Shown here piece after piece: positions 1-5,759 of a stretch of 7,185 bases of DNA (position 1 is the first letter of the stretch; each line of letters begins with the position of its first letter). Both the position numbers and the translations under genes were made by a program. The notes under the pieces are model-generated. The model saw only the letters and a program-made list of their open reading frames with translations, ran no database searches and was not told where the DNA came from. Source of the DNA: Acidobacteriota bacterium. GTDB taxonomy: Bacteria > Acidobacteriota > Vicinamibacteria > Vicinamibacterales > SCN-69-37. The stretch is taken from assembly GCA_024653875.1 (NCBI GenBank), contig JANLHE010000167.1:1-7185 (forward strand), given 5' to 3'.

Positions 1-689
1 TCAAGGACGGCGCGGTGGCCATCGAGATGGTCACGGCCGACGGCAAGACCGAGTCGATCACGGTCGAGAAGCTGCTCGTGGCCACGGGACGCGGGCCGAT
101 GACGGACGGCCTGGGCGCCGCCGAGGCCGGCCTCGTGATGGAGCGGGGCTACATCAAGGTTGATTCCCTGTTCCGCACCAGCGTGCCCGGCATTTCCGCC
201 GTGGGGGACGTCATCACGATGGGCACCGGCGCGCACCCGCAACTGGCGCATCTGTCGTCGGCCGAGGGGATCGTGCTGGCCGAGCGCATCGCCGGGCACG
301 ACGTCAAGCCGATCAACTACGATCAGGTGCCGGGCTGCACGTACTGCGACCCGGAGATTGGCAGCATCGGCCTGACCGAGGCCGAAGCGATCGCGCGCGG
401 GTACGACGTGCGCGTGGGCGTCTTCCCGTTTGGTGTACTTGGCCGCGCGAAGATCGCCAACGAGACCGAAGGCTTCGTGAAGATCGTGGCGGAGAAGAAG
501 TACGACGAGATTCTCGGCGTGCACATGATTGGCCCCCGCGCGACGGAACTGGTGGCCGAGGCCGGCGTCGCCCTGCGGCTCGAGTGCACGGTCGAGGAAC
601 TCATCCGCACCATTCACGCGCATCCGACGATGTCGGAGGCGGTGGGTGAAGCGGCGCACGCGGTGCATGGCGCGGCGATCCACATGTAG
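1..689 (+). CDS. lpdA: Dihydrolipoyl dehydrogenase (E3), C-terminal half, 5' end cut by the window
   Basis: This flavoprotein reoxidises the dihydrolipoyl arm of E2 and passes the electrons through FAD to NAD+, in the cytoplasmic 2-oxo acid dehydrogenase complex. The reading frame is already open at the left edge (first full codon at base 3), and about 228 residues remain of a family length near 470. The end of the NAD domain is visible as LLVATGRGPMTDGLG. It is followed by the second FAD-binding motif, GISAVGDV, whose Asp is at 207-209. The dimerisation domain then runs to the end. It carries the active-site dyad HPTMSE (His at 621-623, Glu at 636-638), the base that activates the redox disulfide of the partner subunit. 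The CxxxxC redox disulfide itself lies upstream of the window. The stop is 25 bases before the E2 start, so the two are probably co-transcribed. Family assignment is secure. Which 2-oxo acid complex it serves cannot be read from this fragment. Confidence 0.95.
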   Translation, partial: KDGAVAIEMVTADGKTESITVEKLLVATGRGPMTDGLGAAEAGLVMERGYIKVDSLFRTSVPGISAVGDVITMGTGAHPQLAHLSSAEGIVLAERIAGHDVKPINYDQVPGCTYCDPEIGSIGLTEAEAIARGYDVRVGVFPFGVLGRAKIANETEGFVKIVAEKKYDEILGVHMIGPRATELVAEAGVALRLECTVEELIRTIHAHPTMSEAVGEAAHAVHGAAIHM

Positions 690-705
690 GTGTTCGAGGG
701 TTACT

Positions 706-710
706 GAGGT
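706..710 (+). promoter_or_regulatory. Ribosome binding site of the E2 gene
   Basis: GAGGT lies four bases before the ATG at 715. It supports this start over the upstream in-frame extension, which overlaps the E3 gene in another frame and has the arginine-rich composition of a shadow. The lipoyl-domain homology also begins right after this ATG. Confidence 0.6.
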
Positions 711-714
711 CGAA

Positions 715-2013
715 ATGGCTACTGAAGTTGTAATGCCCCAGATGGGCGAATCAATCGCGGAAGGCACCATTGTCCGCTGGATCAAGAAGGTCGGCGACGC
801 GGTCGATCGCGATGAGCCGCTGTTTGAGATTTCCACGGACAAGGTGGACGCGGAGATTCCGTCGCCCGGCGCCGGGGTGCTGCTTGAGATCACGGTCAAG
901 GAAGGCGAGACGGTTCCCGTCAACAGCGTGGTGGCGTTGATCGGCGCGGCCGGAGAGAAGCCGGCGGCGGCCGGCAGTGCGGCAGCCGCACCAGTCGCGT
1001 CGGCCGACGGAACGTCGGAACCCAGGGCATCCACGGCTGACGCCGTGGCGGTTTCGGCTCCTCCCGCGACGCAGGCCGCGCCGCCCGCCGAGCCGGCGAA
1101 TAACCTTGAGGCGCGCCTCCGGACCAAGTCGTCGCCCGTCGTGCGCAACATCGCAAAGGAACACGGCATCGATCTGGGTCAGTTGAACGGCACCGGCATT
1201 TCGGGCCGCGTGACCAAGAAGGACATTCTCGAGTACGTCGACAGCGGCGCCGCGGCCAAGGCCGCGCCGGCCGCAGCCAGGCCGGCGGCACCAGCACCGG
1301 TGAAGTCGCCCTTCGCTCCAGGGGAGAACGTCCGCATCGAACCGATGGGGATCATGCGGAAGAAGATCGGCGACCACATGGTGTCGAGCATCCGCACGTC
1401 GCCGCATGTGTACTCGGCGTACGAGGTGGACTTCGGCCGCATCGACGAGATCCGGAAGCGCAGGAAGGCGGAGTACGAGGCGGCGGGCGCCAAGCTGACC
1501 TACACGGCGTTCATCGCCAAGGCCACCGTCGACACCATCCGCCAGTTTCCGTTCACCAACGCGTCGATTGACGGTGACAACATCGTCTACAAGCGCGACA
1601 TCAATCTGGGCATCGCCGTGGCGCTGGACCAAGGGTTGATCGTTCCGGTCATCAGGAACGCCGACGAGAAGAACATGCTCGGCGTCTGCCGGGCGATTCA
1701 GGACCTGTCGAGCCGCGCGCGCAGCAAGCAGCTGAAGCCGGACGAGGTGCAGGGCGGCACGTTCACCATCACCAACCCTGGCATTTTTGGCGCGGTGTTC
1801 GGCCTGCCGATCATCAGCCAGCCGCAGGTGGCCATCCTTGGCGTCGGCTCGGTCGACAAACGCGTGGTGGTTGTGGACGACATGATCGCCATCCGGCCCA
1901 TGTGCTACTTCACGTTGGGCTACGACCATCGCCTCATCGATGGCGCGGATGCGGGCCGCTTCCTGCAGGCGCTCAAGGAGCGGCTCCAGGACTTCGACGA
2001 GAGCTGGATTTGA
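715..2013 (+). CDS. E2 acyltransferase (dihydrolipoamide acyltransferase) of a 2-oxo acid dehydrogenase complex
   Basis: This is the core subunit that carries the acyl group on a swinging lipoyl arm and transfers it to coenzyme A. At 432 residues it is full length. Domains in order: a lipoyl domain (about 1-77) with the lipoylated lysine K43 in STDKVDAE; an Ala/Pro-rich flexible linker (78-137); a peripheral-subunit (E3/E1) binding domain (138-175, from KSSPVVRNIAKEHG to KKDILEYV); a second Ala/Pro linker; and the catalytic domain (about 209-432). The catalytic signature HRLIDG supplies H405 and D409, and the acyltransferase core motif TFTITNPGIFG is intact. There is a single lipoyl domain. 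It lies directly behind the E3 gene and before lipB, whose product starts modification of K43. The protein could be the acetyl-, succinyl- or branched-chain acyl-transferring version. The sequence resembles the broad bacterial 2-oxo acid/branched-chain group, but I cannot fix the substrate without E1. Confidence 0.95.
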   Translation: MATEVVMPQMGESIAEGTIVRWIKKVGDAVDRDEPLFEISTDKVDAEIPSPGAGVLLEITVKEGETVPVNSVVALIGAAGEKPAAAGSAAAAPVASADGTSEPRASTADAVAVSAPPATQAAPPAEPANNLEARLRTKSSPVVRNIAKEHGIDLGQLNGTGISGRVTKKDILEYVDSGAAAKAAPAAARPAAPAPVKSPFAPGENVRIEPMGIMRKKIGDHMVSSIRTSPHVYSAYEVDFGRIDEIRKRRKAEYEAAGAKLTYTAFIAKATVDTIRQFPFTNASIDGDNIVYKRDINLGIAVALDQGLIVPVIRNADEKNMLGVCRAIQDLSSRARSKQLKPDEVQGGTFTITNPGIFGAVFGLPIISQPQVAILGVGSVDKRVVVVDDMIAIRPMCYFTLGYDHRLIDGADAGRFLQALKERLQDFDESWI

Positions 2014-2026
2014 AGTCCACATGAAC

Positions 2027-2082
2027 GGAGGTCCCGGGCTTTAGCCCGGGACGCGCGGCACGGGCTGAAGCCCGTGCCCTCC
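2027..2082 (+). repeat. REP-like element with two adjacent hairpins between E2 and lipB
   Basis: Two near-perfect hairpins lie back to back. The first pairs TCCCGGGCT (2032-2040) with AGCCCGGGA (2043-2051). The second pairs GGCACGGGCT (2057-2066) with AGCCCGTGCC (2069-2078). Both are perfect stems of 9 and 10 bases around two central bases. They share the core GGGCT/AGCCC and are flanked by outer arms GGAGG (2027-2031) and CCTCC (2078-2082), so the whole unit can close on itself. This is the architecture of bacterial REP/BIME extragenic palindromes. No U-tract follows, so it is not a classical intrinsic terminator. Sitting between co-directional genes, it could affect mRNA stability or attenuate lipB, which is inference. 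A degenerate relative lies near 4826. Confidence 0.8.
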
Positions 2083-2100
2083 TGACGTCTTGATCTGCCC

Positions 2101-2766
2101 ATGACTGAAATCTCCGTTCGGCGGCTCGGTCGCGTCGACTACCAGGCCGGCCTGGATCTGCAGGCGGCGCTGGTGGAGGACCGGCGCGCCGGGCGCATCG
2201 GCGACACGCTGCTGCTGCTCGAACACCCGCCGGTGATCACGCTTGGCGTGAAGACACGCCAGGGATCGAAACACATCATCGCCTCGGAAGACGAGCTGGC
2301 CCGCCAGGGCGTGACCGTGCACGAGACGGGCCGCGGTGGCGACGTGACGTACCACGGCCCGGGGCAGCTCGTGGCCTATCCCATCTTCGATCTCAAGCCC
2401 GACCGGTGTGACGTGCACAAGTATGTGCGCGACCTCGAGGAGGTGCTGATCGTCGCCCTTCGCACATTCGGCATCGAGGGGAAGCGGGTGAAGGGCCTGT
2501 CGGGCGTGTGGGTCGGTAAGCCGGATCGTGAGCGGAAAATCGCCGCGATTGGCGTTCGCATCAGCCGGTGGATCACCAGTCACGGCCTCGCGCTGAACAT
2601 CGCCACGAACCTTCAACACTTCCAGCTCATCGTTCCGTGCGGCATCGCCGACAGGGGTGTGACGTCGATGGAAGTGGAACTCGGCCGCGCGGTGTCCACG
2701 GCCGACGTTGAAGCGGCCGTCGTGTCTGCCTTCAGCAGCACATTCGGCGGCCCTCAGCAGGGATAG
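2101..2766 (+). CDS. lipB: Lipoyl(octanoyl) transferase LipB
   Basis: LipB moves the octanoyl group from octanoyl-acyl carrier protein to the target lysine of lipoyl domains. It is the first step of de novo protein lipoylation in the cytoplasm, and LipA then inserts the sulfurs. At 221 residues it has the normal family length. The signature RGGDVTYHGPGQLVAYPI is present. The catalytic pair is K146 (in KIAAIGVR) and C180 (in VPCGI), the cysteine that forms the thioester intermediate. The N-terminus (RRLGRVDYQAGLDLQ) matches where the family usually begins, which supports the ATG at 2101 even though no Shine-Dalgarno sequence precedes it. The gene follows E2 after 87 bases that contain the REP-like element. 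The more usual neighbour lipA is not next door. The gene may be read from the E3-E2 transcript. Confidence 0.96.
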   Translation: MTEISVRRLGRVDYQAGLDLQAALVEDRRAGRIGDTLLLLEHPPVITLGVKTRQGSKHIIASEDELARQGVTVHETGRGGDVTYHGPGQLVAYPIFDLKPDRCDVHKYVRDLEEVLIVALRTFGIEGKRVKGLSGVWVGKPDRERKIAAIGVRISRWITSHGLALNIATNLQHFQLIVPCGIADRGVTSMEVELGRAVSTADVEAAVVSAFSSTFGGPQQG

Positions 2767-2877
2767 GAATCCGGCTGATCACGGCCTCGGCCGGCTGCCA
2801 GGCAGAGCCATTCCCCGGCAAAACCGCGAGTTGTTCGTGGTACCGCAGTTGCGACGAACTGGCACCGGAGGCCGTAT
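2767..2877. other. Intergenic gap before the peroxidase gene, probable promoter region
   Basis: These 111 bases without a gene separate lipB from the peroxidase and are the likeliest site of its promoter. I see no convincing -35/-10 pair. A short inverted repeat, GTTCGT (2833-2838) and ACGAAC (2854-2859), has centres 21 bases apart and could be an operator, but it is only six bases per arm and could be chance. Confidence 0.25.
2867..2871 (+). promoter_or_regulatory. Ribosome binding site of the cytochrome c peroxidase gene
   Basis: A strong GGAGG lies six bases before the ATG at 2878. It fixes the start at the beginning of a well-formed signal peptide. Confidence 0.75.
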
Positions 2878-3873
2878 ATGAAGACACGCACAGCCATTCT
2901 CTGGATCGTCGCGCTCTGCCTGCCGGGGACCTGGGTGGCCGCGCAGCGCGCCGAACCGATTCAACCCATCACGCCGGTGACTGTCGCTGATCCGCAGATG
3001 ATGGAGCTGGGCAAGAAGCTGTACTTCGACCCGCGGCTCTCGAAGTCCGGGTTCATCTCGTGCAACTCGTGCCACAACCTGAGCATGGGCGGGTCCGACA
3101 ACCTGTCCACATCCATCGGACACAAGTGGCAGCAGGGGCCGATCAACGCGCCCACCGTTCTGAACTCCAGTCTGAGCGTCGCGCAGTTCTGGGACGGCCG
3201 CGCCGCTGACCTGAAGGAGCAGGCGGGTGGCCCGATCGCCAACCCGGGCGAAATGGCTTTCACGCACGAACTCGCGGTTGCCGTGGTCGCGTCCATTCCC
3301 CAGTACGTGAACGACTTCGAAAAGGTGTTCGGCACGCGCGAGGTGGACATCGACAAGGTGACGCGGGCGATCGCCGCGTTCGAGGAAACCCTGGTGACGC
3401 CGAACTCGCGCTTCGACAAATGGTTGCTCGGCGACGACGCGGCGCTGACGGCGACCGAGGTCGAGGGCTACACGTTGTTCAAGGGCAGCGGCTGCATCGC
3501 CTGCCACAACGGCCCGGCCGCCGGCGGCAAGGCGTTCCGCAAGATGGGGCTGGTTGAACCGTACCGGACCGACAACCCGGCTCAGGGGCGCGTCGCCGTC
3601 ACCGGGCGTGACGCGGACCGATTCAACTTCAAAGTGCCGACGATTCGCAACGTCGAGCTGACCTACCCCTACTTCCATGACGGCGCGGCGGATACGTTGA
3701 CCCAGGCCGTCGAGGTCATGGGACGGGTGCAACACGGCCGGCGGTACTCGGACGAGGACAACGCGAAGATCGTGGCGTTCCTCAAGACGCTGACCGGCGA
3801 TCAGCCGGCATTTGCGTTGCCGCAGCTGCCGCCCTCGTCGGACAAGACCCCGCGACCGAATCCGTTCAAGTGA
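2878..3873 (+). CDS. ccp: Di-haem cytochrome c peroxidase, periplasmic
   Basis: This enzyme reduces hydrogen peroxide to water in the periplasm, using electrons from small cytochromes or the respiratory chain. The 331-residue precursor begins with a signal peptide (about 1-22, MKTRTAILWIVALCLPGTWVAA). Two c-type haem sites follow: CNSCH (C62, C65, H66), the N-terminal peroxidatic haem, and CIACH (C206, C209, H210), the electron-transfer haem. By comparison with the Pseudomonas aeruginosa enzyme, H83 (SIGHKWQQGP) would be the removable distal ligand of the peroxidatic haem. W106 (FWDGRA) would be the bridging tryptophan, E126 (NPGEM) the catalytic glutamate, and M281 (VEVMG) the axial ligand of the electron-transfer haem. 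That Met marks a classical peroxidase rather than MauG, which uses Tyr there. The C-terminal tail is Pro-rich. The DUF1684 gene begins 34 bases downstream. These residue roles are assigned from recalled family alignment, not from a computed one. Confidence 0.93.
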   Translation: MKTRTAILWIVALCLPGTWVAAQRAEPIQPITPVTVADPQMMELGKKLYFDPRLSKSGFISCNSCHNLSMGGSDNLSTSIGHKWQQGPINAPTVLNSSLSVAQFWDGRAADLKEQAGGPIANPGEMAFTHELAVAVVASIPQYVNDFEKVFGTREVDIDKVTRAIAAFEETLVTPNSRFDKWLLGDDAALTATEVEGYTLFKGSGCIACHNGPAAGGKAFRKMGLVEPYRTDNPAQGRVAVTGRDADRFNFKVPTIRNVELTYPYFHDGAADTLTQAVEVMGRVQHGRRYSDEDNAKIVAFLKTLTGDQPAFALPQLPPSSDKTPRPNPFK

Positions 3874-3907
3874 GCGGGTCGGGTGGATACAGTGCGAGAA
3901 TACCTCC

Positions 3908-4813
3908 GTGCTGAAACGCCCGGGCTCGGCTGTGGCAATCGCGTTGGTGGCGGTTACGGCGGGCGCCTGTGCCGACGCGATCGACCCTTTGCCTGCCGAC
4001 TACCGCGAGCAAGTCGAAGCGTATAGGCAGACGCGTGAGAACGAGATCATCGGGCCCACCGGCTGGGCCGCGCTTGTGGGCCTCCACTGGCTCGCGCCCG
4101 GCGTGCAGACCGTTGGCGCCGCGGCGGGGAACGATGTTCGTCTGACGGGGCCTTCGGCGCCGGCGTCCCTTGGGACCCTCGCCGTTACGGCGGAGATGGC
4201 CACGCTGACGGCGAGCAAGGACGTCCAGCTGCGTCGAGGCGGGCAGGTGGTGACCACCGTTGAGCTGCGGGCTCCCAGCGCCGCGGAAGACTATGTGGCG
4301 GCCGGTGACATGACGCTGACGATGATCCGGCGCGGTGATAGGCTGGCGCTGCGCGTGTGGGACGCGAAGGCGCCTGCGCTGCTGTCGCTGAGGGGCCTTG
4401 AGTGGCTGCCCGTTGATCCAGCGTGGCGTGTGCAGGGGCGCTTCGAGGCACACCCGCCCGGGCGGACCATGAAGATCCTCAACGTGCTTGATGAGCTCAT
4501 CGAGACGCCGAACCCCGGCATCGTGACTTTCCGCGTCGCCGGCCAGCAATACCGCCTGGAGGCGTTGCTTGAGTCTGCCGATGCGAAGGAACTGTTCTTC
4601 CTGTTCCGCGATGGCACCAGTGGAAAGACCACCTATGGCGCCGGCCGGTACCTGTACGCACCGCTACCGGCGGAGGGCCGGGTGATCCTGGACTTCAACA
4701 AGGCCAAGAACCCGCCGTGCACGTTCACGGATTTCGCCACGTGCCCGCTCCCACCGAAAGGGAACATCCTGAGCCTGGCCGTGAACGCCGGAGAGCTCGA
4801 TCGCCGGCACTGA
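3908..4813 (+). CDS. DUF1684 family protein, probable lipoprotein
   Basis: This is a member of DUF1684, a family without an established biochemical role. From the GTG at 3908 it is 301 residues. I chose that start because it opens a short basic-hydrophobic leader (LKRPGSAVAIALVAVTAGA) ending at C21. This looks like a lipoprotein signal, though Ala at -3 is a weak lipobox. The longer in-frame ATG at 3812 would overlap the peroxidase gene and is arginine-rich, so I rejected it. Family marks are the N-terminal block GPTGWAALVGLHWLAPG (50-65) and the C-terminal block: GRYLYAPLP (from 246), then DFNKAKNPPC (262-271) and FATCPLPP (276-283). The conserved cysteines are C271 and C279. A mature protein with two cysteines outside the cytoplasm could form a disulfide. 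It probably shares a transcript with the peroxidase, which hints at an envelope role but does not prove one. Confidence 0.85.
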   Translation: MLKRPGSAVAIALVAVTAGACADAIDPLPADYREQVEAYRQTRENEIIGPTGWAALVGLHWLAPGVQTVGAAAGNDVRLTGPSAPASLGTLAVTAEMATLTASKDVQLRRGGQVVTTVELRAPSAAEDYVAAGDMTLTMIRRGDRLALRVWDAKAPALLSLRGLEWLPVDPAWRVQGRFEAHPPGRTMKILNVLDELIETPNPGIVTFRVAGQQYRLEALLESADAKELFFLFRDGTSGKTTYGAGRYLYAPLPAEGRVILDFNKAKNPPCTFTDFATCPLPPKGNILSLAVNAGELDRRH

Positions 4814-4825
4814 CGGCCTGTTGTA

Positions 4826-4860
4826 CGGAGGCCCCGGGCTGCTCAGCCCGCGGGCGCGGC
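4826..4860 (+). repeat. Degenerate REP-like hairpin between two converging genes
   Basis: The sequence begins ACGGAGG and continues into a hairpin, CGGGCTG (4835-4841) with CAGCCCG (4844-4850), then a GC-rich tail ending GCGCGGC. Its start, hairpin core and tail line up with the first half of the element at 2025-2058, but the outer stem is imperfect and the second hairpin is absent. It lies where the plus-strand DUF1684 gene (stop at 4811-4813) meets the minus-strand membrane protein gene. It could therefore act as a two-way transcription barrier. The minus-strand stop codon (4843-4845) sits inside the hairpin. Confidence 0.55.
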
Positions 4861-5697
4861 GTCGTCGAACTCCGGAAAGAAGGCCTTGACGCACGCAGGG
4901 CAGATGCCGTGGCTGAAGTCGGCGTCGGAGTGCTCGCGGAGGTAGCCTTCGAGCTGGTTCCAGAACCCCTGGTCATCGCGGATGCGATGGCAGTTGGCGC
5001 AAATCGGCACAAGGCCCTTCAGCGTCTTGACCTGCGCGAGTGACGCCTGCAGTTCCCGGATCAGCGCCGCCTTTTTCTCACGCTCCCGCCACATCGCGTC
5101 CCGATACAGGCGACGGGAGTGCTCAAACGCCATTGCGGCCAGCGAGATGGCCGCGTACATCCCCACCAGGCGAATCTTGAACCCTTGTTGATAGGCATAG
5201 ACCGTCAGGCCTGGAAGGCCCGACCACATGAGGCCAACGGCAGAGACCAGCAATGCGCCCACCCAAATCGCGCCCTCGTTCACACCGAGCACGAACACCA
5301 GGACCAGCGGGTAGACGTAGATCCAGAGACTCCTGGAGCCGCCGTCGCCTCCGACGGCAATCATGTAGAGGATCAGGAGTGCGAAGACCAGAGCGTTGGC
5401 CCGATAGACCGTCAGGGCATGCCTGCCGGCTCGCAGAAGGAGCCACCCGATGAACATCCCACCCAATGACGCGAACACCAACCCGAAGAGGAGGAACTCG
5501 CCGCGCAGCAGGTCTGCGATGCCGAAACCGAGCATGTACGGGCCGGCCAGCAGGCCGAAGAAGGAATAGAAACGGAAACGGAGCTGGGCCTCGGAGTCCT
5601 CTGGCGCCTGAACCACCATCGCCACCGAGGCCTGCCACACCCGCCGCGCGCGGTTCCACCCTTCCACAGGCGCAGTGTAGCTCAAGTGCCGGCGCAA
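4843..5697 (-). CDS. Six-helix membrane sensor-like protein with a C-terminal four-cysteine domain
   Basis: The protein is unnamed, and its function is not known to me. Counting 284 residues from the TTG at 5697, about six membrane helices lie near 43-64, 67-89, 101-116, 123-139, 141-159 and 176-192. They include LWIYVYPLVLVFVLGVNEGAIW, a pattern like the membrane sensor modules in front of many GGDEF proteins. A charged, probably coiled-coil stretch (193-228) leads to a cytoplasmic tail, LKGLVPICANCHRIRDD through HSDADFSHGICPACVKAFFPE. Its C233/C236 and C266/C269 pairs look like a zinc-ribbon-type site. Tails of this kind occur at the ends of PAS sensors and response regulators. There is no kinase or cyclase domain. 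Start choice is uncertain. TTG 5697 has GGAG four bases upstream, GTG 5667 and ATG 5619 are alternatives, and all keep the helices. The gene lies 29 bases downstream of the dehydrogenase-like gene on the same strand. Confidence 0.75.
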   Translation of the reverse strand: MRRHLSYTAPVEGWNRARRVWQASVAMVVQAPEDSEAQLRFRFYSFFGLLAGPYMLGFGIADLLRGEFLLFGLVFASLGGMFIGWLLLRAGRHALTVYRANALVFALLILYMIAVGGDGGSRSLWIYVYPLVLVFVLGVNEGAIWVGALLVSAVGLMWSGLPGLTVYAYQQGFKIRLVGMYAAISLAAMAFEHSRRLYRDAMWREREKKAALIRELQASLAQVKTLKGLVPICANCHRIRDDQGFWNQLEGYLREHSDADFSHGICPACVKAFFPEFDDAAPAG

Positions 5698-5711
5698 CCA
5701 GCTCCATCGCC

Positions 5712-5759
5712 CAGGACCTCAGGACTTCAGGACCTCAGGACTTCAGGACCCCAGGACCC
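5712..5759. repeat. Six-copy eight-base tandem repeat (CAGGACNN)
   Basis: Six uninterrupted units run head to tail. They are CAGGACCT, CAGGACTT, CAGGACCT, CAGGACTT, CAGGACCC and CAGGACCC, with the first four forming two copies of a 16-base unit. The array lies between two minus-strand genes and overlaps the end of the upstream one. Its complement reads as repeated TCCTGA, so the stop codon at 5727-5729 and the last residues of the dehydrogenase-like protein come from the repeat. Unit number may vary between strains through slippage, which is inference. Confidence 0.9.

Noticed and set aside
751..2022. A 423-codon open frame antisense to the E2 gene
   Set aside because: It lies opposite a fully recognisable E2 protein, its composition is that of a GC-bias shadow (Arg, Ala, Val, Asp rich), and no family is recognisable.
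2027..2082. An intrinsic terminator after E2
   Set aside because: The stems are strong, but no run of T follows and the next co-directional gene begins 18 bases later. A REP-like element fits better.
2779..3735. A 318-codon open frame antisense to the cytochrome c peroxidase gene
   Set aside because: The plus strand encodes a clear peroxidase with both haem motifs. The antisense product shows no recognisable domain.
3866..4549. A 227-codon open frame antisense to the DUF1684 gene
   Set aside because: It is a shadow of a gene with clear family motifs and has no credible start signal or domain.
4984..5001. A CxxCH haem c motif (CANCH) in the membrane protein
   Set aside because: It lies in the predicted cytoplasmic tail after a coiled coil and pairs with a second CxxC, so a metal-binding fold is more likely than covalent haem.
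5123..5707. A 194-codon minus-strand frame overlapping the membrane protein gene, starting at an ATG
   Set aside because: It is out of frame with the membrane helices and the cysteine domain and is Arg/Gly/Ala rich. The ATG only happens to lie just upstream of the TTG start.
5712..5759. A CRISPR array
   Set aside because: The units are eight bases long and directly adjacent with no spacers, so this is a simple tandem repeat.
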